Assembly: GCF_900176485.1 (NCBI RefSeq)
Contig: NZ_FWYD01000014.1
Span: 23,019-87,018 of the forward strand
Length of the DNA stretch: 64,000 nt
From: Primorskyibacter flagellatus
Lineage (GTDB): Bacteria; Pseudomonadota; Alphaproteobacteria; Rhodobacterales; Rhodobacteraceae
Direction: 5' to 3'
In this document: positions 25,738-33,960 of the stretch, in pieces
How the letters are laid out: each line of letters starts with the position of its first letter
How positions within the stretch are numbered: the stretch's first letter is position 1
Notes under the pieces: model-generated
The model's database searches: none
What the model was told of the DNA's origin: nothing
Seen by the model: the letters and a program-made list of their open reading frames with translations, nothing else
Made by a program: the position numbers and the translations under genes

Positions 25738-26709
25738 TTAACCGTTGTCCTCCGGGCTTTCAGGGTAAAAACAGGCTGCGGCGTGATCGGCATCGTCCAG
25801 CAACGGGCGTTCCTTGCGACACCGATCCTGCGCCTTCCAGCAGCGGGGCGCGAACGGGCAGCCATCCGGGATTGCCAGCGGTGAGGGCAACTCTCCTTCC
25901 AGCTTGATCCGCTTGCGCACGCGGGCCGGATCAGCCGAGGGTGTCGCTGACAGCAACGCCACGGTGTAGGGATGGCGCGGTGCCGAAAAGACCGCCTCTT
26001 TCGACCCGCGTTCAACCGGACGGCCCAGATACATCACCACCACATCATCGGCAACATGACGCACCACCGACAGGTCATGCGAGATGAACAGATAGGCGAG
26101 GTCCATCCGCTCTTGCAGGTCAAGAAGCAGGTTGAGCACCTGGCTTTGGATCGACAGATCAAGCGCCGAGACAGGCTCGTCCAGCACCAGCAGTTTCGGC
26201 TCCAGTATCAGGGCGCGCGCAATGGCGATACGCTGGCGCTGCCCGCCGGAGAACATATGCGGAAAGCGGTCGTAATGTTCGGGCCGAAGGCCCACCATCG
26301 CCATCATCTCGCGCGCCTTGTCGGCACGGTCGGCGGCAGAAATGTCCGGACGCTTGATCTTCAGCGGTTCTTCGATGATCGCGCCGACGCGGTGGCGCAG
26401 GTTGAGCGAGCCATAAGGATCCTGAAACACGATCTGCACCTGGGACCGCAGGCTGTCCCAGTTCTCGGGCACGGCCTCGACCCCGTTGATGGTGAAGTCG
26501 CCCGCGGTCGGCTCCTCGATCAGGGTGATCAGCCGCGCGAGCGTGGACTTGCCGCAGCCGCTTTCGCCCACAACCGCAAGCGTCTTGCCGGGCTGGATCG
26601 AAAAACTGGCCTCTGACAGGGCGCGCACGACCTGCCGCTCCTTGAACATGCCACCGCCGCTTTCGTAATGACGCGACAGGTTGCGGGCGGTGACGACGGG
26701 GCCGCTCAT
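25738..26709 (-). CDS. Dipeptide/oligopeptide ABC transporter ATPase (DppF/OppF type)
   Basis: A 323-residue ATP-binding subunit powering import through the adjacent permeases. Walker A is GESGCGKST, the signature is [15 protein letters not shown], and Walker B is [11 protein letters not shown]. The C-terminal oligopeptide-transporter extension has the cysteines of [15 protein letters not shown]. The start at 26709 overlaps the partner ATPase stop by 4 nt (ATGA). It is the last gene of the operon and is convergent with the P450 gene. Peptides are the likely cargo, given the co-encoded peptidase, but nickel or other family-5 substrates are not excluded. Confidence 0.93.
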   Translation of the reverse strand: MSGPVVTARNLSRHYESGGGMFKERQVVRALSEASFSIQPGKTLAVVGESGCGKSTLARLITLIEEPTAGDFTINGVEAVPENWDSLRSQVQIVFQDPYGSLNLRHRVGAIIEEPLKIKRPDISAADRADKAREMMAMVGLRPEHYDRFPHMFSGGQRQRIAIARALILEPKLLVLDEPVSALDLSIQSQVLNLLLDLQERMDLAYLFISHDLSVVRHVADDVVVMYLGRPVERGSKEAVFSAPRHPYTVALLSATPSADPARVRKRIKLEGELPSPLAIPDGCPFAPRCWKAQDRCRKERPLLDDADHAAACFYPESPEDNG

Positions 26710-27686
26710 TGCACCTCCTCCTTGGCTGGGACCGACAGGGGGTAGTGGCACTTCGCGCGGCCCAGTTCCGGCGATTGCAAAGGCGGTACGGTCGAGCGGC
26801 AAAGATCGTCGGCATAGGCGCAACGCGGCGAGAACAGGCAGCCTCGGGGCCGGTCGAACTGGCCAGGCACGACGCCGGGAATGGTCGGCAGACGGCGTTC
26901 GGTGGCCCGTTCCGGCAGGGCTGCCAGAAGCGCGGCGGTATAGGGGTGATGCGGGGTGTCGAACAGGGTCTCAACCGGCTGATCCTCGACCTTCCAGCCG
27001 GCATATTGCACGGCGACCCGGTGCGCGGTCTCGGCCACCACCCCCATGTCATGCGTGATCAGGATCAGCCCCATGCCGGTATCGCGTTGCAACCCGGTCA
27101 GCAGATCCAGGATTTGCGCCTGGATGGTGACGTCCAGCGCCGTCGTCGGTTCGTCCGCGATCAGCAGCTTGGGTCCACAGGCGATGGCCATGGCGATCAT
27201 CACCCGCTGGTTCATCCCGCCCGACAACTGGTGCGGAAAGGCAGTCAGGCGTTTTTCCGGTGCCGGAATGCCCACCATCTCCATCAGTTCCAGAGCGCGT
27301 TTCTTGCGGGCCGAACTGTCCAGCTTCAGGTGTTGTTTCAACGCCTCGCGAATCTGGAAACCAACAGTAAAGCACGGATTCAACGACGACATCGGTTCCT
27401 GAAAGATCATCGAGATTTCGCGCCCGATCACCTTGCGGCGCGCCGAGGCCGACAGGTCGCGCAGGTCCCTGCCGTCAAAGCTCAGCTCGTCCGCGGTCAC
27501 GGTCGCCGTCCATGGCAGAAGGCCCATGGCCGCCAGCATCGAGACGGATTTGCCCGATCCGGATTCGCCGACGATGGCCAGCACCTCGCCGCCCTCGACA
27601 GTGACATCGACCCCGTCCACGGCGCGGAATGACCCGCCGCCAGTGGCGAATTCGACGGACAGATTGCGAATGTTCAGCAGTGCCAT
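26706..27686 (-). CDS. Dipeptide/oligopeptide ABC transporter ATPase (DppD/OppD type)
   Basis: A 326-residue ATPase partner of the preceding entry. Walker A is GESGSGKSV, the signature is [15 protein letters not shown], and Walker B is [12 protein letters not shown]. The C-terminal cysteine-bearing extension ([15 protein letters not shown]) is typical of Opp/Dpp ATPases and may hold an iron-sulfur cluster in some members. It starts 4 nt after the second permease gene stops. Two different ATPases forming a heterodimer is the normal design of these importers. Confidence 0.93.
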   Translation of the reverse strand: MALLNIRNLSVEFATGGGSFRAVDGVDVTVEGGEVLAIVGESGSGKSVSMLAAMGLLPWTATVTADELSFDGRDLRDLSASARRKVIGREISMIFQEPMSSLNPCFTVGFQIREALKQHLKLDSSARKKRALELMEMVGIPAPEKRLTAFPHQLSGGMNQRVMIAMAIACGPKLLIADEPTTALDVTIQAQILDLLTGLQRDTGMGLILITHDMGVVAETAHRVAVQYAGWKVEDQPVETLFDTPHHPYTAALLAALPERATERRLPTIPGVVPGQFDRPRGCLFSPRCAYADDLCRSTVPPLQSPELGRAKCHYPLSVPAKEEVQ

Positions 27687-27690
27687 GATC

Positions 27691-28593
27691 TCAGCTCCGC
27701 TTCAGTTTCGGGTCGAGCGCGTCACGCAGCCCGTCGCCCATCAGGTTGATCGACAGCACGGTGATCAGGATCGCCAGACCCGGCAGGGTCACGACCCACC
27801 ACGCGCGCAGAATGAACTCTCGTGCCTCGGCCAGCATCGTGCCCCATTCCGGCGTCGGCGGTTGCGCGCCCATGCCGAGAAAGCCCAACGCGGCCACATC
27901 GAGGATCGCGTTGGAGAAGGACAAGGCCGCCTGCACGATGATCGGCGCAAGGCAGTTGGGCAGCACGGTGACGAACATCAGACGCGGCAGTTTCGCCCCC
28001 GCCACACGGGCCGAAACGACATAGTCGCGCGTCCGTTCGTTGATCACGGCAGCACGGGTCAGACGGACGTAATGCGGCTGCAACACGATTGAGATGGCGA
28101 TCATCGCGTTCAACAGGGACGGCCCGAGGATCGCCACCAGCACCAGCGCCAGCAGCAGCGACGGAAAGGACAGGATGATGTCCATCAGCCGCATGATGAC
28201 CGTGTCCAGCCATTTCGGCGCAAAGCCCGCGACAAGCCCCAGCAGGATGCCGCCCGTGGCCGCAATCACCACCACGACCATGCCGACGAAGAACGAGAAC
28301 CGCGCGCCGTACAGCAGCCGCGACAGCATGTCCCGACCCAGCGGATCGGTGCCCAGCGGGAAGGTCCAGCTTCCGCCCTCTTGCCAGACGGGCGGTTGCA
28401 ACGTCGCTTCGCGGAACTGTTCGGTCGCACTGTGAGGGGCGATGAAATCGGCCAGCAGCGCGAGCAGCACCAGAATGGCAAAGGTCCACATCCCGATCAC
28501 CGCGCCGCGGTTTTCGCTGAAATACTGCCAGAACTCGGCCAGGCGGCCGGGGCGTTTCGGGGCGGTTATCGCGACTTCGGTCATATCGGTCAT
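27691..28593 (-). CDS. Dipeptide/oligopeptide ABC transporter permease (DppC type)
   Basis: A 300-residue inner-membrane permease with about six membrane segments; the first is at residues 28-50 ([19 protein letters not shown]). The Opp/Dpp N-terminal domain is seen before [20 protein letters not shown], the hallmark of DppC. The EAA-type coupling region is [19 protein letters not shown]. It overlaps the partner permease by 4 nt. Confidence 0.93.
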   Translation of the reverse strand: MTDMTEVAITAPKRPGRLAEFWQYFSENRGAVIGMWTFAILVLLALLADFIAPHSATEQFREATLQPPVWQEGGSWTFPLGTDPLGRDMLSRLLYGARFSFFVGMVVVVIAATGGILLGLVAGFAPKWLDTVIMRLMDIILSFPSLLLALVLVAILGPSLLNAMIAISIVLQPHYVRLTRAAVINERTRDYVVSARVAGAKLPRLMFVTVLPNCLAPIIVQAALSFSNAILDVAALGFLGMGAQPPTPEWGTMLAEAREFILRAWWVVTLPGLAILITVLSINLMGDGLRDALDPKLKRS

Positions 28594-29600
28594 TTGCGCG
28601 TCCGTATCCTTGGGTTGATAAGCCCGTAGAGCATGTCCACGATCAGGTTCACGATCATCACCACCACGGCGACAAGCAGCAGCCCGCCCTGCACCACCGG
28701 GTAGTCACGGCGGAAAATGCTGTCGACCATCCATTTGCCGATGCCGGGCCAGGAAAAGATCGTCTCGGTCAGGATGGCGCCGGCCAGAAGCGTGCCGACC
28801 GACAGGCCGATCACCGTGATGACCGGGATCATCGCATTGCGCAGCGCGTGCAGACCGTTGATGCGCCAAGGCTTCAGCCCCTTGGCGCGGGCGGTGCGGA
28901 TGTAATCTTCGGACAGAACCTCCAGCATGGCGGATCGGGTCTGCCGCGCGATCACCGCCAGCGGAATGGTCGCCAGCACAATCGTGGGCAGGATCAGATG
29001 TTGCACCGCCGAGACAAACGCGCCGCTTTGCCCCGACAGCAGGCTGTCGATCAGCATGAAACCGGTGGGCGTCGGGAAGTAATATAACAGGCCCATCCGG
29101 CCCGAGACCGGCGTCCAGCCCAGATTGCCCGAAAACACGATGATCAGCAGCAGCGCCCACCAGAAAATCGGCATCGAATAGCCCACCAGCGCCGAGGACA
29201 TCAGCGCCCGGTCAAAGAACTTGCCCCGGTTCACCGCCGCGATCACACCCGCCGGAATGCCAAGCGCGATGGCCAGGATGATGGCGCAGAGCGACAATTC
29301 CAAAGTGGCGGGAAAGAGCGCGAAAAACTCGTCCCAGACCGGTTTCTTGGTCACAAAGCTTTGACCCAGATCGCCTTGCAGCACGCCGGTCAGATAGTCC
29401 CAGAATTGCGTCAGCACCGGTTGATCGAACCCGTATTGGCGGCTCAGCTCTTCATAGCGTTCCTGTGACATGCCGCGTTCGCCCGCCATGACGATGATCG
29501 GATCGCCCGGAATGACGCGGATGAAGGCGAAGGAAATCAGCGTGACGCCGACGAAAGTTACGAAGAACGTCGAGAGCCGGGATATGAAGAAGCGTAACAT
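28590..29600 (-). CDS. Dipeptide/oligopeptide ABC transporter permease (DppB type)
   Basis: A 336-residue inner-membrane permease with an N-terminal helix (FFISRLSTFFVTFVGVTLIS) and the DppB motif RVIPGDPI. The coupling region is RTARAKGLKPWRINGLHALR. The ATG at 29600 overlaps the peptidase stop by one nucleotide (TGATG), so the permease is translated in line with the peptidase. A longer reading from 29648 would lie inside that gene. Confidence 0.93.
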   Translation of the reverse strand: MLRFFISRLSTFFVTFVGVTLISFAFIRVIPGDPIIVMAGERGMSQERYEELSRQYGFDQPVLTQFWDYLTGVLQGDLGQSFVTKKPVWDEFFALFPATLELSLCAIILAIALGIPAGVIAAVNRGKFFDRALMSSALVGYSMPIFWWALLLIIVFSGNLGWTPVSGRMGLLYYFPTPTGFMLIDSLLSGQSGAFVSAVQHLILPTIVLATIPLAVIARQTRSAMLEVLSEDYIRTARAKGLKPWRINGLHALRNAMIPVITVIGLSVGTLLAGAILTETIFSWPGIGKWMVDSIFRRDYPVVQGGLLLVAVVVMIVNLIVDMLYGLINPRIRTRK

Positions 29601-30691
29601 CAGCCAATCACCGTCAGGTCTTTGGGGAAAGTTGTCAGCGACCGGCAACCGGTTGCCATGACCAGAATGTCATCCTCGATCCGGACGCCAAAACCGCCCA
29701 ACCGGTAAAGCCCCGGCTCGTTGGTAAAGACGGTGCCCGCCTCCAGAACCTCGGAGTTGCCGCGCATGATATAGGGCGCTTCATGCACCTCCCTGCCCAG
29801 CCCGTGACCTGTCTTGGTGCGAATGCGGTCCGCGTAGGAGGACGCTTCGAGCACACCCGTCACGGCGTCATCTATCTGATGAGCGGTGACACCCGCCTTG
29901 GTGACGGCATGTCCCTTTTCATTGGCGGCAAGGACGGTGGCATAGACGTCCTGCGCCTCGTCCGTCGCGTGTCCGACAAAGAAGGTGCGGGTGATGTCGG
30001 CGCAAAACCCGTCGGCGGTGCCGCCGAAGTCGATCAACAGCGCGTCGCCGGACTGGATCTGGTAGTCGCTGCGTGCATGGGCATGCGGGCGGGCGGAATT
30101 GTCCGCCGCCGCAACGATCGGCGGGAAAGCCAAGCCGTCGGCGCCGTGGGTAAACAGCGCGCGGACAAGAAGGCTCTCGACCTGCTTTTCGGTCATGCCT
30201 TCGCGGACCTGTGCAACCGTGTCGGCAAGGGCGGCCTCGGAAATCCGGATCGCCTTTTCAAGCGCGGCAATATCGGCATCCGTCTTGACGGTCCGAAGGC
30301 CAGAAATTTCGCGCTCTGCATCCATGATGCGCAGGCCGGGATAGGCAGCGGCCAGCGCGTGGTGAACAAAGACGCGCATCACCTGCCCTTCCACGGCAAG
30401 GCTGGTCAGCGGCAAATGTCGGGCGAGGGCGACGAAGGCATCATCATAGCCGGTCTGGTCCATCCAGTCGAAGGTTTCGCCCGGAAAATTGACCTGCTCC
30501 CACGAGCCAAGTTCAAGGTTGGGCATCACTGCCGCCGGATCACCCTCGGCGGGTACAATCACCAGTTTGGGACGCTCGTTGGTTCCGAAAGCCTGCCCTA
30601 ATGCGCGGGTGAAATTCGGGCCGGGAACAAGACCCACCGCATCGACGCCCAACTGGCGCGCGACACCGCGATACTCTGCGAAACGATCCAT
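29600..30691 (-). CDS. M24 family Xaa-Pro-type peptidase
   Basis: A 363-residue metallopeptidase with the pita-bread fold. The five metal ligands are recognisable: Asp in LLIDFGGTADGF and in ADITRTF, His in TGHGLGREVHEAP, Glu in TNEPGLY, and Glu in VRIEDDI. The first 130 residues are the creatinase-like N-terminal domain. No signal peptide is seen, so it should act in the cytoplasm on imported peptides, probably proline-containing ones. It lies between the binding protein and permease genes of the same operon and is coupled to the permease. Confidence 0.92.
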   Translation of the reverse strand: MDRFAEYRGVARQLGVDAVGLVPGPNFTRALGQAFGTNERPKLVIVPAEGDPAAVMPNLELGSWEQVNFPGETFDWMDQTGYDDAFVALARHLPLTSLAVEGQVMRVFVHHALAAAYPGLRIMDAEREISGLRTVKTDADIAALEKAIRISEAALADTVAQVREGMTEKQVESLLVRALFTHGADGLAFPPIVAAADNSARPHAHARSDYQIQSGDALLIDFGGTADGFCADITRTFFVGHATDEAQDVYATVLAANEKGHAVTKAGVTAHQIDDAVTGVLEASSYADRIRTKTGHGLGREVHEAPYIMRGNSEVLEAGTVFTNEPGLYRLGGFGVRIEDDILVMATGCRSLTTFPKDLTVIG

Positions 30692-30712
30692 AAAGCTGCC
30701 TTTTCAGGTGGC

Positions 30713-30738
30713 GGAAAGGGCCGCGCACGGCCCCTTCC
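30713..30738 (-). promoter_or_regulatory. Hairpin between binding-protein gene and downstream transporter genes
   Basis: On the minus strand GGAAGGGGCCG and CGGCCCTTTCC form an 11-bp stem (one G-U) with a TGCG loop in the 67-nt gap after the binding-protein gene. No U-run follows. Such stem-loops often protect the upstream message so that the binding protein is made in excess; that role here is inference. Confidence 0.5.
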
Positions 30739-30758
30739 CTTTCATTGGAAACAGGGCC

Positions 30759-32354
30759 TTACTCGGCGAGGCTCACATCGGTGAAGATGTGGCCGCCCAG
30801 AGGATGAACCTTGTAGCCTTCGACTTCGGGACGCATCGGCATGAAGACGACCGAATGCGCGATCGTGGCCCATGGGGCCTGTTCCTTGAAGACAACCTGC
30901 GCCTCTTCATACAGGCGCGTACGCTCTGCCGGGTCGGTCACGGTTTTGGCTTCCTGAATCAGATCCTCGAAGGGCTGATGGCACCATTGCGCCCGGTTGG
31001 ACGCTTCAACCGCGTCGCAGCCCAGAAGGACCGCAAGGAAGTTGTCGGGGTCGCCATTGTCGCCGGTCCAGCCCAGCAAAACCGCGCCGTCGCGATCCTT
31101 GGCGCGCGAACGCTCAAGATATTCGCCCCATTCATAAGACACGATTTCCACATCCACACCGATCTTGCCAAAATCGGCCTGCATCAGTTCGGCCATGCGG
31201 CGGGCGTTCGGGTTGTAGGGGCGCTGCACCGGCATCGCCCAGATCTTCATCGACAGATCGGACACGCCTTCGGCTTCCAGCATCTCCTTGGCGGCCTCGG
31301 GATCGAAGGCGTCATCCTCGACCGCGTCATTATAGGACCACATGGTCGGCGGGATCGGGTTCTTGGCGATCTGGCCGGACCCCTGGAACACCACGTCGAT
31401 GATCGCCTGCTTGTCGATCGCCATGTTCAGCGCCTTGCGGACCTTCGGATTGTCAAAAGGCGCAACGGTGGTGTTATAGGCCAGATAGCCAACGTTCAGG
31501 CCTTCCTGCTGTGCGACGGTGACGGCTTCGTCATCCTGCATCGCCTGAATGTCAGCCGGGTTCGGATAGGGCATGATGTGGCACTCGCCGGCCTGAAGCT
31601 TCTGGTAGCGAACCGAAGCATCGGGGGTGATGGCGAAGACCAGATTGTCGACCTTGGGCAGACCGTCGGCCCAGTAGTCGGGGTTCTTGGCGTAGCGGAT
31701 CACCGCATCTTTCTGATAGGCGACAAAGCTGAACGGGCCGGTGCCGACAGGTGCTTGGTTCAGCATTTCGGGCGTGCCCGCCTCCATCATCGCATCGGCA
31801 TATTCCGCCGACAGGATCGAGGCGAAATCCATTGCCAGATTCGCGATGAACGGCGCTTCGGGGCGCGACAGCACGAACTTGACCGTCATGTCATCGACTT
31901 TTTCGACCGAGGTGATCAGGTCAGGCATGGACATGGATTGGAAATATTCCCAGGACCCGCCCGAGGCGCTGTGAAACGGATGATCTTCCAGACGCTGACG
32001 CTCGAACGAAAAGATCACGTCATCCGCGTTGAAATCGCGCGACGGCGTGAAGTTGTCATTGGAATGGAACTTGACGCCCGACCGCAGGTGGAACGTGTAT
32101 TCCAGCCCGTCCTCGGACGCTTCCCAGCTTTCGGCAAGGCCCGGTACAACTTCGGTCGTGCCGGTCTTGAACTCTGCCAGGCGGTTATAGACCGGATGTG
32201 ACGAGGCATCGAATGTCGTGCCCGAAGTGAAGAGCGCCGGGTCAAAACCCTCGGGCGAACCTTCGGAGCAATAGACCAGCGTCTGCTGAGCCGCGGCGGA
32301 CCCGGCCAGCATGGCCGCAATCCCTGCCGAAACCATAAGTCGTTTGAGTGTCAT
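30759..32354 (-). CDS. Dipeptide/oligopeptide ABC transporter substrate-binding protein (family 5)
   Basis: A 531-residue periplasmic binding protein. The signal peptide is residues 1-22 (MTLKRLMVSAGIAAMLAGSA region, cleaved after AAA), and the mature protein opens QQTLVYCSEGSPEGFDP. The SBP family 5 core is seen in LAESWEASEDGLEYTFHLRS and VRKALNMAIDKQAIIDVVF. It has no lipobox, so it is a free periplasmic protein. It is the first gene of the operon and sets substrate choice, probably di- or oligopeptides. The ATG at 32354 is preferred over a longer reading from 32393, which would spoil the signal peptide. Confidence 0.93.
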   Translation of the reverse strand: MTLKRLMVSAGIAAMLAGSAAAQQTLVYCSEGSPEGFDPALFTSGTTFDASSHPVYNRLAEFKTGTTEVVPGLAESWEASEDGLEYTFHLRSGVKFHSNDNFTPSRDFNADDVIFSFERQRLEDHPFHSASGGSWEYFQSMSMPDLITSVEKVDDMTVKFVLSRPEAPFIANLAMDFASILSAEYADAMMEAGTPEMLNQAPVGTGPFSFVAYQKDAVIRYAKNPDYWADGLPKVDNLVFAITPDASVRYQKLQAGECHIMPYPNPADIQAMQDDEAVTVAQQEGLNVGYLAYNTTVAPFDNPKVRKALNMAIDKQAIIDVVFQGSGQIAKNPIPPTMWSYNDAVEDDAFDPEAAKEMLEAEGVSDLSMKIWAMPVQRPYNPNARRMAELMQADFGKIGVDVEIVSYEWGEYLERSRAKDRDGAVLLGWTGDNGDPDNFLAVLLGCDAVEASNRAQWCHQPFEDLIQEAKTVTDPAERTRLYEEAQVVFKEQAPWATIAHSVVFMPMRPEVEGYKVHPLGGHIFTDVSLAE

Positions 32355-32742
32355 TTTCAGTCTCCCAGTTTTAGTCTCTTGGTCTCTCCGCACGAAGGGG
32401 TGGAATTTTCAATCCGCCCTCCCCGGCGGCAAGTTTTGTCAGACATACAACCCACCGCCAGTGATTTGCGCGAACGCGCCCGTAGTCACGTCCCTTTCAC
32501 CATATCAGCAGATCGCCGATCCCCTTTTCGCAGATGCGACCGGGTGGATCGAACGCCCTCTGATGCAACATGAAATACATTTGTCTTTGGCGCCGCAAGC
32601 TTTGCGGCGCGTCAATCTGCAAAGAATCCCGTCAGCATCAGCCTTGCATTCAAATTTGCCATCGTTTCAGCGCCCGGTATCCGGAAAATCGGGCAGGTCG
32701 GTGATCCGACGCTCAAGGCGCAAAATTGACAAGGCGCAGGCC
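32355..32742. other. Intergenic region upstream of the peptide transporter operon
   Basis: These 388 bp carry no coding frame that I believe. They must contain the operon promoter (minus strand) and the 3' end of the aminotransferase gene. The one clear structure is a 9-bp perfect inverted repeat, GCGCCGCAA and TTGCGGCGC, with a 3-nt loop at 32590-32610. It lacks a T-run on either strand and is therefore not a convincing terminator. Confidence 0.6.
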
Positions 32743-33675
32743 CTACTGCGTCGTCTCCGCGACCAACGCCTTGTATAACGTGCGAATACGGGCAAAGACC
32801 GGTCCGCGCCCGCCATCTGTTCCGATGCTGCGCCCGTCAATTTCCGCCACAGGCGTCTGCGCGCCGAATGTGCCGGTCAGAAACGCCTCGTCCGCACCAT
32901 AGGCATCGACCAGCGAGTAATTCCGCTCGAACACCGGAATGCCGTCCTGGCGACACAGTTCTATGACCTTGCGGCGCGTCACCCCGTTCATGCAATAGTC
33001 GCCGGTCGAGGTCCAAACCTCGCCCTTGCGGACGATGAAGAAGTTGCAGGCATTGGTGGTGTTCACAAACCCATGCGGGTCCAGCATCAACCCTTCATCC
33101 GCGCCCGCCTGTTCAGCCTGAAGGCAAGCAATCACGCAGTTCAGCTTTGAATGGGAATTGTACTTCGCGTCCTGGCTCATCGGCAATCCGCGCACCTGCG
33201 GGACCGTGGCCAGCCGGATACCTTTGGACTGCAGTGTATCGACCGGTTTGGAATGCTCCATGATGATGACAATCGTTGGCCCGCTGCGCGACAGCGACGG
33301 ATGCTGGAAAGGGCGCACCTTGACGCCGCGCGTCACCATCAGACGGCAATGCACATCATGGGTCATCTCGTTGGCAAGCCGCGTTTCTTCAAGTGCTGCG
33401 ACCAGTTCTGTTCGGCTTAGCCCGATGTCCAGCGCGACAGCTTTGCAGGAGTCGTAAAGCCGGTCCATGTGATCGTCCAGAAACGCCCATTTGCCGTTAT
33501 ACAGCCGCAGCCCTTCCCACATCCCGTCACCCAGCATGAAGCCGCTGTCATAGACCGAGACCTTGGCCTCGTCGCGATGTTTCAACGCACCGTCGACATA
33601 AATCAGGATGTCACGATTGCGCGGATCATCTTCGGCGGAATGCGTGGTTTCGGGCTGTGTATCGTCGGATGTCAT
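32743..33675 (-). CDS. Class IV aminotransferase (branched-chain/D-amino acid type)
   Basis: A 310-residue PLP enzyme of fold type IV. The catalytic lysine is Lys177 in YNSHSKLNCV; PLP phosphate-binding residues lie in NTTNACNFFIV and MNGVTRRKV. The family opening YVDGALKHRDEAKVSVYDSG is intact. The first 20 residues are an extra polar tail. Branched-chain and D-amino acid transaminases cannot be separated with certainty here; the ilvE-like stretch DGMWEGLRLYNGK points towards the former. It is a single gene, co-oriented with the transporter operon 388 bp downstream. Confidence 0.88.
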   Translation of the reverse strand: MTSDDTQPETTHSAEDDPRNRDILIYVDGALKHRDEAKVSVYDSGFMLGDGMWEGLRLYNGKWAFLDDHMDRLYDSCKAVALDIGLSRTELVAALEETRLANEMTHDVHCRLMVTRGVKVRPFQHPSLSRSGPTIVIIMEHSKPVDTLQSKGIRLATVPQVRGLPMSQDAKYNSHSKLNCVIACLQAEQAGADEGLMLDPHGFVNTTNACNFFIVRKGEVWTSTGDYCMNGVTRRKVIELCRQDGIPVFERNYSLVDAYGADEAFLTGTFGAQTPVAEIDGRSIGTDGGRGPVFARIRTLYKALVAETTQ

Positions 33676-33891
33676 GCGGCCTCCTGCACCTTCGGTTCAG
33701 ACATGGGGACCATGCCGCGCGGTGCACGAAAAGCCAAGTTCCCGAAGACGCGCGGAGTTTCGGGCCTGAAACTGTGGCGTGGCCACATCCGGGCAACACG
33801 CCGCACACCGATGCGGCCAGCGCATCGCGGTGTCCGCCTCAGCAGTTATTGCGTCTGAGATCCATCGAATGATCCCGGCAGTGACCGGCCG

Positions 33892-33926
33892 TGCGTACTT
33901 TCAATAACCTGCGTACTTTCAATAAC
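33892..33926. repeat. Tandem 17-bp direct repeat
   Basis: TGCGTACTTTCAATAAC occurs at 33892-33908 and again at 33910-33926, an 18-bp period, in the gap between two minus-strand genes. Two half-turn-related copies could form a protein binding site or be a simple slippage duplication. Confidence 0.7.
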
Positions 33927-33960
33927 ATGCCGTGTCTCGGGCGTCTGCCGTCCCTGCGGG

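Noticed and set aside
25738..30691. Nickel or glycoside specificity for the ABC operon
   Set aside because: The co-encoded peptidase makes peptides more likely, and nothing in the sequences specifically supports another cargo.
32590..32610. 9-bp perfect hairpin considered as an aminotransferase terminator
   Set aside because: No T-run after it on either strand and it is 130 bp from the gene end; noted only as a structure.
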